DNA of 64,000 nucleotides, from the NCBI GenBank assembly GCA_049115935.1, contig JAGDZK010000032.1:16441-80440 (forward strand), read 5' to 3'. Position 1 is the first letter of the stretch, and every line of letters starts with the position of its first letter. Made by a program: the position numbers and the translations under genes. Below, in pieces: positions 1 to 8,886 of the stretch. The notes beneath the pieces were generated by a model. It ran no database searches and had not been told where the DNA came from. It saw only the letters and a list, made by a program, of their open reading frames with translations. The DNA comes from Bermanella sp049115935. Lineage in GTDB: Bacteria; Pseudomonadota; Gammaproteobacteria; Pseudomonadales; Oceanobacteraceae.

Positions 1-1
1 A

Positions 2-2716
2 TACGACGGCTATGGTCGACTGATTCAAACAGATTATGCCGACGGCACATTTGAAAAACGTGAATACAGTGCCGAAGGTTTACTAAAAACCGTTACCGAC
101 ATCTCAGGCAATGTCACCACGTATGACTACGACGATGCCGGTCGCCAATGGCAAGTCACCTATCCAGACACCACCACAACCGAGACCCGTTACACTCCAC
201 AAGGTTGGATTAAGTCTGAGCGTGATGCGCGCGGCAATTTAACCGAATACGAATACGACAAAGCCGGAAAACGCACCGCCGTGATTCGTCATATGGATGA
301 ACAAGCCCTGCGACATACATTCACCTATTACAAAAATGGCGAACTGAAAACCGAAACCGATGCCAATGGTCATACTACCAGTTATGGCATTAATGAATTT
401 GATCAGCGCATACAAACCACTTATCACAACTCAACCCATGTTGGGCAAAGGTATGATGCCATGGGTGCGCGTACTCAACAGGTTGATCAAAACAATCGCA
501 TCACTCAATACGGCTATGATGATTTAGGCCGCCTATTAAGCGTACAAGCACAGGTGCAAATAAACAGCCAAGATGTCCCGGCCACCACCTACACCTATGA
601 CGAGCAAGGCAACAAGCACACTCAAACCGATGCAGAAGGGCGTACAACTTCATGGACCTATGATTACTTCGGCAGAGTGTTAAGCAGAACTCTACCAGAA
701 GGCATGAGTGAAACGTTCAACTATGATGACACTAATCGCACTATCATCCATACGGACTTTAAAGGGCAGGTAACTACAACTGTTAATGACGTTATGGGCA
801 GAGTAACCAGCATTGCTTACGCGGACGAAAAAGCCGAAACCTTTACTTACTGGCCCAACGGGCAAATCAAAACCGCCACTGTTAGTGAGTCCGGAAAAGA
901 CGATGCTATTACTTCGTACACTTATGATAACCGTGATCGCCTAAAAACCGAAACTCAAGCAAATGGAGCGGTTTTAACCTACGACTACGATGCCAACGGC
1001 AATCGCATACAAGTGAAAACAACGCGAACAACAGGCGGCGAACACACCACCACAGTGGATTATGGTTACGATGCATTAAACCGTTTAACAACCGTAACAG
1101 ACAACAGTGGCACCACCACCTACACCTATGACAAGGTGGGCAATCAAAAAACCGTTACCTATACAAACGGCATAGTAACGGAATACATTTATAACGATGT
1201 GAATCAACTAGAAAACCTGATTACCAAAAACGCAAACGGCGACGTGTTAAGCAGCTATACCTACGAACTGGATAACACAGGCCGACGTGAATCGATCACC
1301 GAAGAAGGTGGCCGATATACGGATTACACCTATGACAACCTGTATCGCCTAACGGATGAGATCACCAAACAAAGTATTGATGCAACGTCTGTAGATTACA
1401 GAGCCAATTACCAATACGACTGGGTGGGCAACCGTACTTATGAAACCGTTGATGGTGTGAGTACAGCTTACAGTTACGATTTAAATGATCGTCTAATCAG
1501 TCAAGGTGGTACTACTTATATTTATGATGACAATGGCAACACGTTAACGGAAACGCTGGATGGTGTAGTTAAAACCTACACCTGGGACAGTAAAAACAAA
1601 CTCACAAACGTTGAAAAATCAGGCGTTCAAACAACCTACAGCTATAACGTAAATGGTATAAGAAACAGTAAAACAGAAGGTGGTGTCACCACTTCTTATC
1701 TTGTTGATAGCAACCGAGACTATGCTCAAGTCCTTGAGGAATTTGAAAACGGCATCAGCACGGTTCAGTACAGCTATGGTCACGATCTTATTTCACAAGA
1801 AAGAACAGGAATTTTCTATTTCTATCAATACGATGGCTTAGGTTCCACGCGTGATTTAACAGACAGCAGCGGTGCTGTAACCGATTCATATGACTATGAA
1901 GCCTTTGGTGAAGTACTAAATGAAACGGGTACAACTGAAAATAACTATAAGTTTACGGGCGAGCAATTTGATTCAAGCCTGAATAAATATTATCTGAGAG
2001 CGAGGTATTACGATCAGGATGTGGGTAGGTTTACTCAGCAAGATATATTTCAGGGATGGGATGAAGATCCTACCACTCTACATAAATATCTATATGCGAA
2101 TGCTGATTCAGTAAACGGAACTGACCCAAGCGGTTATATGACAATGACTGAAATTTCGATGGTTAATCGAATTTCACCAATGACATTAGCGAACTCATCA
2201 CGTGCTGTTGGACAAGTTGCAGTTGGGTTAATAGGTGCCGGTTTAGGTTTAAATGAGAGCTTTAAAGAGTTTATAACTAATAATGCACCTTCTTTATCCC
2301 AGATGCTTGAGAATAAAAGGGCTAATCTTCAGTCTGCTATTAAAAGAAGTACGAATACAGGTCCGATTTTGTATCATTACACTGATAGGGTTGCAGCATT
2401 GAGTATATTTGGAAGTGGAACTGCTTTTGTAACTCCACCCTTTAGAGGACTGGGTACTAATGGTAATACCAGACCCGCTGGATTTTACGCTACTGATATA
2501 GCCCCATGGGAAGTGAACTACACTCAGGCTGATCTTTCAGCTTTGTTCTATGGTGGTAATAGAAATAAAGACGTAAGTTGGTTTGTAGCACTTGATGGTA
2601 CTTTATTTAATCCTGTAAACGGAGCATCTAGAGAATACGTTTCTTATGGTTCACAATCTATAGGAGAGGTATCAATTAATCCGGTTACTGTTGGTCCAAA
2701 TTTAATGCTTCCTTAA
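2..2716 (+). CDS. Rhs-repeat polymorphic toxin, 5' end outside window, ADP-ribosyltransferase-like tip
   Basis: The reading frame is open from the first bases, so the N-terminal part (trafficking region and early repeats) lies outside the window; about 904 residues are visible. They consist of YD repeats (many copies of the YDYDANGN type), then the Rhs core end with YDGLGSTR, YYLRARYYD and DPSGY near nt 2123. After DPSGY the sequence changes to an unrelated tip. The tip carries LYHYTD near nt 2369 and GFYATDI near nt 2480, which resemble the HYD1-type ADP-ribosyltransferase toxins of polymorphic toxin systems. Rhs proteins deliver such tips, often by type VI secretion, into neighbouring cells. 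Rhs assignment is secure; ADP-ribosyltransferase is an inference from motifs. The tip is more AT-rich by eye than the repeats, as usual for exchangeable cassettes. Confidence 0.93.
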   Translation, partial: YDGYGRLIQTDYADGTFEKREYSAEGLLKTVTDISGNVTTYDYDDAGRQWQVTYPDTTTTETRYTPQGWIKSERDARGNLTEYEYDKAGKRTAVIRHMDEQALRHTFTYYKNGELKTETDANGHTTSYGINEFDQRIQTTYHNSTHVGQRYDAMGARTQQVDQNNRITQYGYDDLGRLLSVQAQVQINSQDVPATTYTYDEQGNKHTQTDAEGRTTSWTYDYFGRVLSRTLPEGMSETFNYDDTNRTIIHTDFKGQVTTTVNDVMGRVTSIAYADEKAETFTYWPNGQIKTATVSESGKDDAITSYTYDNRDRLKTETQANGAVLTYDYDANGNRIQVKTTRTTGGEHTTTVDYGYDALNRLTTVTDNSGTTTYTYDKVGNQKTVTYTNGIVTEYIYNDVNQLENLITKNANGDVLSSYTYELDNTGRRESITEEGGRYTDYTYDNLYRLTDEITKQSIDATSVDYRANYQYDWVGNRTYETVDGVSTAYSYDLNDRLISQGGTTYIYDDNGNTLTETLDGVVKTYTWDSKNKLTNVEKSGVQTTYSYNVNGIRNSKTEGGVTTSYLVDSNRDYAQVLEEFENGISTVQYSYGHDLISQERTGIFYFYQYDGLGSTRDLTDSSGAVTDSYDYEAFGEVLNETGTTENNYKFTGEQFDSSLNKYYLRARYYDQDVGRFTQQDIFQGWDEDPTTLHKYLYANADSVNGTDPSGYMTMTEISMVNRISPMTLANSSRAVGQVAVGLIGAGLGLNESFKEFITNNAPSLSQMLENKRANLQSAIKRSTNTGPILYHYTDRVAALSIFGSGTAFVTPPFRGLGTNGNTRPAGFYATDIAPWEVNYTQADLSALFYGGNRNKDVSWFVALDGTLFNPVNGASREYVSYGSQSIGEVSINPVTVGPNLMLP

Positions 2717-2733
2717 TTATGTGAGGTTATTGA

Positions 2734-3093
2734 GTGATAACTATAAAAATGGCTCCTTATGGGGAGCCACCTGAAGATCATGGCTATGTTCCTGTAGACT
2801 TATTGGAACAAATTCCAAGCTTAATGCTGTTGATAATAAAAACCGGACACTTTCCCTCTCAGAAAGTATTAAATGACTTATTTTCTAGGGGGGAGTTTGA
2901 TTCAGGTATGTCGGGAGGTGTTTCTTGGGAGGCCTTTAGTGTCGATTTGCATGATTGGCAAGATATAAAAATCGCTATTGCTGATAGGCACCAGATTATT
3001 TATCAAGAGTTTGATGAGGAAGCGAATTTTAAAAATTATGATGAATGGGCAGAGAACATACTAAGTCTTATTGCTAAGACTTCATCGCGGTAG
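2734..3093 (+). CDS. Putative immunity protein for the first Rhs tip
   Basis: A 119-residue acidic protein starting at GTG, 17 bp after the Rhs stop, with a GTGAGG-type ribosome site upstream. No signal peptide or membrane segment is visible and no family is recognised. Position immediately after a toxin tip, the same strand and the small acidic sequence are the usual signs of a cognate immunity protein that neutralises the tip in the producer cell. The function is inferred from context only. An ATG five codons later (nt 2749) is an alternative start. Confidence 0.7.
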   Translation: MITIKMAPYGEPPEDHGYVPVDLLEQIPSLMLLIIKTGHFPSQKVLNDLFSRGEFDSGMSGGVSWEAFSVDLHDWQDIKIAIADRHQIIYQEFDEEANFKNYDEWAENILSLIAKTSSR

Positions 3094-3131
3094 GTCAAGG
3101 TTGAACGTTTCTATTTTGTTGTATCAGTTCA

Positions 3132-3178
3132 AACCTGATCTCAATGGTTATATGACTAAGTCAAAATTTTTCATCTAA
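3132..3178 (+). other. Possible remnant of an Rhs core-tip junction
   Basis: In the gap after the first immunity gene, nt 3137-3157 read DLNGYMT and share the 11-base run GGTTATATGAC with the DPSGYMT junction of the upstream Rhs gene near nt 2123-2146. The frame closes soon after. This may be a scrap of an older tip cassette. The match is short and could be chance. Confidence 0.25.
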
Positions 3179-3357
3179 TTAGTTAAAGTATCTGTCTAGA
3201 TTATCGTAGAGAAAGTAAGGGGCAATCCCGTTACTGCATTAGATCTCTTTCACTGAGCAGCGTTGATTTAAGGACGAGAACACTATTTAAGGGCTATTAA
3301 AAATATTGGGGGGTAAAAAGAACTTAGGTTTTATGTAAGATCAAATCTTGAGTAATC

Positions 3358-3798
3358 CTATATTGAATCAAGCTGTTGCCGTACTTCCATCAATATTTGG
3401 CCGAGCATATTTCTTCCTCTGCCGTTACCTCCATCAGCCCAATAGCTATCATTGCTAGTATGTTCAACTAGGAAGGAGGTCTGGGTTGATTTAAGAAGCT
3501 GTTTAAGGTCGTCATATTGAGTGAATTTAGCCTTAATTGCTGTACGCATAACATCGACTTTGACTTGTTCCCAATCCTTTCTTAAAGGTTTATTCTTATC
3601 TTGCCCGGCAATCATAGCTTCCATTGGACTGGAGAGTAGCCTAATTTTTTCTTCATATTGCGTGTCTTTAAACTTTTGTGCTTGGAAATAGTGTTCAGTG
3701 GTTGGCCATGTTTTTCCATCAATTTTTACTGGGTGGTCAGAAAAATTCGAAAATTCACCATAGGGCTCTGTTGGTTTATAGAACCTGATTGTATTCAT
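3358..3798 (-). CDS. NADAR-domain protein (YbiA family)
   Basis: A 146-residue single-domain protein. It shows the NADAR family layout: FYKPTEPYGEFSNFSDHPV at the start, TEHYFQAQKF near residues 34-43, and the C-terminal YWADGGNGRGRNMLGQILM segment. NADAR enzymes act on N-glycosidic bonds of ADP-ribose- or riboflavin-related compounds, and some family members remove ADP-ribose from guanine bases. The gene lies antisense between an Rhs gene with a putative ADP-ribosyltransferase tip and an orphan Rhs core, so a protective role against ADP-ribosylation is plausible but unproven. A second NADAR gene lies at 15.1-15.6 kb with low similarity to this one by eye. Confidence 0.88.
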   Translation of the reverse strand: MNTIRFYKPTEPYGEFSNFSDHPVKIDGKTWPTTEHYFQAQKFKDTQYEEKIRLLSSPMEAMIAGQDKNKPLRKDWEQVKVDVMRTAIKAKFTQYDDLKQLLKSTQTSFLVEHTSNDSYWADGGNGRGRNMLGQILMEVRQQLDSI

Positions 3799-3910
3799 CG
3801 ATAATTTCCTTTTATAGGTCGCTTATAGGCCATTATGTCACGGTTAAGTGCAAGTTACGAAGCAGCCCAATTGATTTAGTGTTTAAGAGGTTTTTTATGT
3901 ACAGAAAGAT

Positions 3911-5129
3911 TTCTCCACTTACACCTACGACAATCGAGATCGCTTAAAGACCGAGACCCAGCCCAATGGCGTGGTGTTAACCTATGACTACGACGCCAAC
4001 GGCAATCGCACACAAGTCAAAACCTCGCGAACAACAGGCGGCGAACACACTACCACAGTGGATTATGGTTACGATGCATTAAATCGTTTAACAACCGTAA
4101 CAGACAACAGTGGCACCACCACCTACACCTATGACAAGGTGGGCAATCAAAAAACCGTTACCTATGCAAACGGCATAGTAACTGAATACATTTATAACGA
4201 TGTGAATCAGCTAGAAAACCTGATTACCAAAAACGCAAACGGCGACGTGTTAAGCCGCTACACCTACGAACTGGATAACACCGGCCGACGTGAATCGATC
4301 ACCGAAGAAGGTGGCCGATATACGGATTACACCTACGATAACCTGTATCGACTAACGGATGAAACCATCACAGATGCAATCAACGGAAACTACCGAGCCA
4401 ACTACCAATACGACTGGGTCGGCAACCGTACTTATGAAACCGTTGATGGTGTGAGTACAGCTTACAGTTACGATTTAAATGATCGTCTAACCAGTCAAGG
4501 TGGTACCACTTACACCTATGATGCTAATGGCAATACGTTAATTGAAACGCTGGATGGCAACGTCACCACTTATCTATACGATCACAAAAATAAATTAACC
4601 TCAGTTGAAAAATCAGGCGTTCAAACAACCTACAGCTATAACGTTAACGGTATTCGTGATTCAAAAACAGAAGGTGGTGTTACCACTTCTTATGTTGTTG
4701 ATAGTAATCGAGACTATGCTCAGGTTCTTGAGGAGGTTGTAGATGGTTTGTCTATTGTTACTTATTCTTATGGACATGACTTGATATCACAGAACCGTGA
4801 AGGAGACTTCAGGTTCTATCAATATGATGGTTTAGGTTCCACGCGTGAATTAACGGACAGCAGTGGTGCTGTAACGGATTCATATGACTATGAAGCCTTT
4901 GGGGATGTACTGAATGAAACGGGTGGCACTGACAATAATTATAAGTTTACCGGTGAGCAGTTTGATACGGGCCTAAATCAGTATTATCTGAGAGCAAGAT
5001 ATTACGATCAGGGAGTGGGGAGATTTACGCAGCAGGATACGTGGATGGGTAATAACCATGATCCTATTACTTTAAACAAGTATGTTTACGGTAATGCTGA
5101 TCCAGTAAGCTACATTGACCCGACAGGGA
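3911..5129 (+). repeat. Direct repeat of the Rhs core (second copy of about nt 903-2135)
   Basis: The translated core from about nt 3911 to 5129 repeats that of about nt 903-2135 almost residue for residue, with long identical DNA runs, for example around nt 1021-1320 and 4024-4323. The main difference is a small indel where TKQSIDATSVDY in copy one corresponds to TITDAINGN in copy two. After the DPSG or DPTG junction the copies diverge completely. The repeat gives homology for recombination that would swap toxin tips. Confidence 0.9.
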
Positions 5130-5704
5130 ATTGGAGCTTGGGTAGTGCAATGTCTTCAATCAATATTATGTCTAATTTGGTAAGTACGGTTCATACAGGA
5201 TATAACGTATTTCAAATGTCGTCAGGTGACGATATAACAGCTAAGGATGTTGCGATTGCATTAATATATCAATTAGGGGCTTCGCGTATAAAATCTCTCA
5301 AGTTATTTTCTAAATCCTGCAAAGGGAATAAGAAGTGTGGTCCACCAGTCTTAGGTGGTAGGTTTAGAGATGTAAATAAGTGGAGGAAGCAACATAAAAA
5401 AGGTGGTGAAGTTCACCATATTCCAGCCAAAAGTGCGGTTAAAACGCATATGTCAGGAAATGCATCTCCTGCGATATGGATGAAAAAAGAGGATCATCAA
5501 AAGACAGCTAGTCATACTTGGGTTTCTGGCAGTAGAACGTATTGGTCAGTTCAAAAATCTCTTCTAAATGGGGATAAGTGGTGTAAGGCCATTCAAATGG
5601 ACGTGGATGATATTAGATCTAAGTTTCATGGGAAATATGAAGGCGCTCTTATTCAAATGAAACTGCAGTTACCGGTGATTATTGGAAAAAGTTGCGCATT
5701 CTAA
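3971..5704 (+). CDS. Orphan (headless) Rhs core with HNH-like nuclease tip
   Basis: The frame opens just after a stop at nt 3884 and Rhs homology begins near nt 3908. There is no N-terminal half and no convincing ribosome site; GTG at 3971 is only the first available start. About 390 residues of YD repeats and core end at DPTGN, followed by a tip of about 190 residues. The tip contains GEVHHIPAKSA (nt 5407-5439) and DHQKTASHTW, a pattern of HNH/endonuclease VII-type toxin tips, so DNA cleavage is the inferred activity. As it stands the gene probably cannot make a deliverable toxin and serves as a silent tip cassette that can recombine into the full-length rhs gene upstream. Confidence 0.85.
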   Translation: MVLTYDYDANGNRTQVKTSRTTGGEHTTTVDYGYDALNRLTTVTDNSGTTTYTYDKVGNQKTVTYANGIVTEYIYNDVNQLENLITKNANGDVLSRYTYELDNTGRRESITEEGGRYTDYTYDNLYRLTDETITDAINGNYRANYQYDWVGNRTYETVDGVSTAYSYDLNDRLTSQGGTTYTYDANGNTLIETLDGNVTTYLYDHKNKLTSVEKSGVQTTYSYNVNGIRDSKTEGGVTTSYVVDSNRDYAQVLEEVVDGLSIVTYSYGHDLISQNREGDFRFYQYDGLGSTRELTDSSGAVTDSYDYEAFGDVLNETGGTDNNYKFTGEQFDTGLNQYYLRARYYDQGVGRFTQQDTWMGNNHDPITLNKYVYGNADPVSYIDPTGNWSLGSAMSSINIMSNLVSTVHTGYNVFQMSSGDDITAKDVAIALIYQLGASRIKSLKLFSKSCKGNKKCGPPVLGGRFRDVNKWRKQHKKGGEVHHIPAKSAVKTHMSGNASPAIWMKKEDHQKTASHTWVSGSRTYWSVQKSLLNGDKWCKAIQMDVDDIRSKFHGKYEGALIQMKLQLPVIIGKSCAF

Positions 5705-5714
5705 GGGAAAGGTA

Positions 5715-6164
5715 ATGGATATAAATATTCTAAAAAGAAAAGGTATTGAAGGTGCTTTATTCGGAAGTAATAGAGATGAGATTAGATCAAATTTCACTTG
5801 CCCATTAACTAGTTTTAAGGCTCAAGCCTGGGATGTAATTGAGTCTGATTACTACGATGATGCATTTTTAAGGTTGTCATATGATGAAGAATTAAAATTA
5901 TCTAATATAGGTATTCTTCCTCATGGTAGCGTATATTTTGATGGGTGTAAGTTGGATGTAAAAAATTTAAAAACCTTGTTAAATAAACTTAAAAGTTTAG
6001 GGTTTAAATTCGGTAAAATTGAGCAAGGTTACTACTTCGATGAGCTTGGACTATGTATTTCCTATGAAGGAAAATTCGTAACAGCTATTGAATTATACAT
6101 GGGTAAATATGAGGATTTATTGCAAGTAACACTTTCTAGAGCATCTGCTTATTATTCTGAATAA
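5715..6164 (+). CDS. Putative immunity protein for the HNH-like Rhs tip
   Basis: A 149-residue protein. I place the start at ATG 5715, preceded by an AAGGGAAAGG ribosome site. A frame-open TTG at 5682 would overlap the toxin gene and lacks such a site. No signal peptide is seen. The order of a short N-terminal helix, LSYDEELKLSNIGI, SVYFDGCKLD and a final region ending in SAYYSE resembles small soluble immunity proteins found after toxin tips, but I cannot name the family. Location 10 bp after the orphan Rhs stop is the main evidence. Confidence 0.75.
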   Translation: MDINILKRKGIEGALFGSNRDEIRSNFTCPLTSFKAQAWDVIESDYYDDAFLRLSYDEELKLSNIGILPHGSVYFDGCKLDVKNLKTLLNKLKSLGFKFGKIEQGYYFDELGLCISYEGKFVTAIELYMGKYEDLLQVTLSRASAYYSE

Positions 6165-6208
6165 TCGATAACGAAGCAAGCTAATTCAAGTCAAAGTATG
6201 TCTCATTA

Positions 6209-6256
6209 GATCAATACTACCTCCGCGCAAGATATTACGATCAGGGAGTGGGGAGT
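6209..6256 (+). pseudogene. Rhs core fragment (DQYYLRARYYDQGVG)
   Basis: This stretch translates to DQYYLRARYYDQGVGS, the end-of-core motif of Rhs proteins. Its second half is base-identical to nt 4992-5020 of the orphan core. Its first half uses different codons, so it derives from another Rhs copy or is a recombinant. The frame does not continue into a recognisable core or tip. It marks a third, decayed cassette position. Confidence 0.7.
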
Positions 6257-7090
6257 GTGTACTGGCAAACTAATTCCGGTCACGGTTTAAGAGGTTTGAG
6301 CTTGCCTTCCAAATCGCTAAATGATTTTCATGGTTAACTAGTTTTAGGGGGGGAACCATGGCCCATTAAAACCTCAGATTAGTGCTTTTAATGTAACCAC
6401 ATTTATCTTTACGAATCACTCTCCCAATAAAATCAAAGAGTGTAATATAAATTATTAAACGAAAGGTTGCCCCTACTGTTGTATTTCCCTTGTGTTGAAA
6501 CTTAAATAGCCCCTTCCGCAAACTAAATGATCAGTTTATTTAGTGCTACTGCCCCTTAAAGTTGCATCTATGGATAGCGAAAATGATCAACGCCAGAATA
6601 GTTATCTTGATAGTGATCGTGTCGTGATATGAATTGATTTAAACGCCTAATAAATAAGCTAATATCCATTAAACGTGATCGCTATGCTTCAACAGTTTCT
6701 TGCAGATCTTCAAAGTCAGATTTTGTAAAATTAGGATGGCATAAATAATACTTACTGGGTACGTTGCTTTTTAGAGGTTGTGCCAGCGCTGATTCACCTC
6801 GTTAATATCACAGCTTTTTAATTGATATGAAAAATCATATGATAGTATTTGGATGTAATGACATAAGCTGAAATATCAATAGTAAATACTTGATGTGGAT
6901 TTAAAGGTTGGCTTTCAAGCTAAGTGAGGCGATTTATAGATGTCAGGGGTTTAGTTCTGTTTAATGTAATAGATATTTAACTAATGAAGAAACAGTGCGG
7001 TTAATATAACTTAGCTTTTATTATTTGCGCATTAAGCTTTTTAGAAACTATGAATAATAAATTATGATAAAACACTGTAAATGGATTTAT
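6257..7090. other. Gene-poor decayed region after the Rhs locus
   Basis: About 830 bases with no credible intact gene. It is AT-rich with stops in all frames. The only protein-like trace is a reverse-strand stretch at about 6682-6800 (listed separately). No tRNA, terminator hairpin or insertion-sequence ends were recognised. It is probably debris from tip-cassette turnover plus the promoter of the gene starting near 7.1 kb. Confidence 0.5.
6682..6800 (-). pseudogene. Possible C-terminal remnant of a lost gene
   Basis: Read on the minus strand, this stretch gives an open segment that includes NVPSKYYLCHPNFTKSDFED and stops at nt 6682-6684. It has no start codon context and is closed upstream by a stop within about 40 codons. 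The composition looks like coding sequence rather than noise. No family is recognised. It could be the tail of an immunity, toxin or transposase gene that has been deleted. Confidence 0.25.
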
Positions 7091-7813
7091 ATGAAGTACA
7101 CAATATTGCTATGCTTACTATTAAGTACGCCAGTGTGGGCAATGGATGATTTAACGTATGTCATTACCCTGGGTAGTGAAACACATAAAATTTCATCAAA
7201 AAATCAAATTCTTAATCTGGATCAGGCCGCCACATCTTTTGCCGACGATCATATTGATCGTGAATTTATCGCCAGAATTGGTCGAACATACTTACCTGCA
7301 AACCCCAGTGCAAAAAGCGTTAGTGTGAGTATTGAAAAAAATACGCTGGCGGCCTATTTCTCTTATGCTTATATGGATGAGACGCGTTTATCAGATGCTA
7401 AAAACCTTAGCATTATTAACCCGGTTGGTGATCGCTCTCCAGGATACGTTAGTGCAACCGCGAGCTTAAAAGCACAAAGTGTTCAGTTAGGTGCATACTA
7501 CATTGCAAAGCCCTATAAAAAGCTTAACTTTGGCCCGAGCATGGGTATCAAGTACTGGGAAAAACAAGACATTCTGCAAAAGCACTTAACTTATGAAACC
7601 GATGACGGTGCTATTGTGACTCAGGTGGGTAGTGTCGAAACCATTACAGTATCAGAAAAAAGCACGTTCAAAGACAGCGGAATTTCACCGTATGTTGGTG
7701 GGTTTATCAGGCTGAAACTTAAGAGCGTTCAAGTTGGACTTGATGTTAAGTTATACGCCGAAACAAATTACTCCTATCAAGTTTCTACCCTTAACGCGGG
7801 ATACCGGTTTTAG
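7091..7813 (+). CDS. Predicted secreted beta-barrel protein, unknown function
   Basis: A 240-residue protein counted from ATG 7091, which gives a clean signal peptide (MKYTILLCLLLSTPVWA) with cleavage before MDD. An in-frame ATG at 7064 would add nine residues and neither has a strong ribosome site. The mature part has alternating hydrophobic and polar strands (VQLGAYYIAKPYKKL, VQVGLDVKLYAETNYSY) and ends in YRF, a terminal aromatic typical of outer-membrane beta-barrels. No specific family is recognised. It stands alone between the Rhs debris and a DUF1304 gene. Confidence 0.7.
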   Translation: MKYTILLCLLLSTPVWAMDDLTYVITLGSETHKISSKNQILNLDQAATSFADDHIDREFIARIGRTYLPANPSAKSVSVSIEKNTLAAYFSYAYMDETRLSDAKNLSIINPVGDRSPGYVSATASLKAQSVQLGAYYIAKPYKKLNFGPSMGIKYWEKQDILQKHLTYETDDGAIVTQVGSVETITVSEKSTFKDSGISPYVGGFIRLKLKSVQVGLDVKLYAETNYSYQVSTLNAGYRF

Positions 7814-7882
7814 TGATTGGCTTTCTTCGTGACGGTTATCGGTCTATGATCAGGGCGCTCATATAATAAAAAAGGAAATCCC

Positions 7883-8251
7883 ATGGAATATCTAGCAATG
7901 GCCCTAGTGCTATTAGTGGCCCTAGAGCATGTTTATATCTTAATGCTGGAAATGTTTTTATGGACGAAACCGCGCACAAGGAAAATATTCGGAATTTCTA
8001 AACAAGACGTAGAAACCACCAAGGTGCTGGCGGCTAATCAGGGATTGTATAACGGTTTTCTTGCGGCGGGTTTGATTTGGGGGCTTTTTCATAGCAATGG
8101 CGAGTTTGCCTTTCAAATACAAGTATTCTTTTTAGCCTGCGTGATGATCGCTGCGATGTATGGCGGTATAACCGCGAAAAAATCCATCTTAGTTGTGCAA
8201 GGTATGCCAGCCACCCTTGCCATGGTGGCTGTATTAATAAATGCCGCTTAA
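7883..8251 (+). CDS. DUF1304 family small membrane protein
   Basis: A 122-residue integral membrane protein with about four hydrophobic segments. The family features are the early EHVYILMLEMFLW stretch, an ANQGLYNGFLAAGL segment near residues 51-64, and a C-terminal pair of helices. An AAGGAAA ribosome site lies a few bases upstream of the ATG. The DUF1304 family is widespread but its function is not established. The gene appears monocistronic, followed by a short intergenic region with a palindromic repeat and a convergent gene. Confidence 0.85.
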   Translation: MEYLAMALVLLVALEHVYILMLEMFLWTKPRTRKIFGISKQDVETTKVLAANQGLYNGFLAAGLIWGLFHSNGEFAFQIQVFFLACVMIAAMYGGITAKKSILVVQGMPATLAMVAVLINAA

Positions 8252-8305
8252 GCGATTTTATAACCCATCAAAGTAGGTGGGGCAGCGCCCGACACCAGGA
8301 TTGGA

Positions 8306-8324
8306 TGTGGGCTATGCGCCCACA
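8306..8324. repeat. Small palindrome in intergenic DNA (REP-like)
   Basis: TGTGGGC at 8306-8312 pairs with GCCCACA at 8318-8324 around a five-base loop. The surrounding bases (GTAGGTGGGGCAGCGCCCG upstream) are GC-rich compared with the neighbouring genes and resemble the dispersed palindromic elements near 14.9-15.1 kb. It lies between two convergent genes and could also aid termination, although no T-run follows. Confidence 0.4.
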
Positions 8325-8350
8325 GTGTTAGCGGTTGCAAACCTAATCAA

Positions 8351-8716
8351 TTATTTATCCCGAGCAGCCTGCTGCAAAATCCAACTCGGCATCAGATCAG
8401 CCGCCCCCAGGTGCTCTAATAACGTAAACGTCACTTGTGGGTAATTGGCTTTGGCTTCGCTTAAAAGCTCAGGTAAATCCTCGGTCACGTGCATACCTGC
8501 AGCTAAAAAGTAAGGCAATATGGTCACCTCTTTTGCCCCTTCTTCAACCAACTTGGCCACAGCATCAGGCACTTTTGGGCTGGTGAGCTCTAAAAAACCA
8601 TGGGTAACCAAGGCAAAAGGGCTGGTTTGTTGTTTGAGTTTGTCCGCCAAATCTGCCACTTCTTGATTTGAGCTAACTTTTCGTGAACCGTGGGCGATCA
8701 ATAATAACGCTTTCAT
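8351..8716 (-). CDS. CbiX/SirB-type sirohydrochlorin chelatase-like protein
   Basis: A 121-residue single-domain member of the class II chelatase family, which inserts cobalt, iron or nickel into sirohydrochlorin for cobalamin or siroheme synthesis. The N-terminal LLLIAHGSR motif contains the conserved catalytic-type histidine, and LPYFLAAGMHVTEDLP (near residues 66-83) contains the second family histidine. The length fits the short CbiX(S) form that works as a dimer. No cobalamin genes are adjacent, so the substrate metal cannot be told from context. It is convergent with the DUF1304 gene. Confidence 0.85.
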   Translation of the reverse strand: MKALLLIAHGSRKVSSNQEVADLADKLKQQTSPFALVTHGFLELTSPKVPDAVAKLVEEGAKEVTILPYFLAAGMHVTEDLPELLSEAKANYPQVTFTLLEHLGAADLMPSWILQQAARDK

Positions 8717-8886
8717 GTGAATCCTTAGGTCTCCCAGATTGGCTATCTGAGCGGTTTAATCATGGGGCTAACCATACCTTTTTCCCATGAATTGGGGAAA
8801 TATCATCACCCCTTCTCAATGTCTGAAAATTGGCAGTTATTCCCTTTCCCGTAGGAGGGGAATTCAGGTAAAGTTGTGCCCTTTAT

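Noticed and set aside
6257..6340. Possible insertion-sequence end after the Rhs fragment
   Set aside because: No paired inverted repeat, target duplication or transposase frame could be found.
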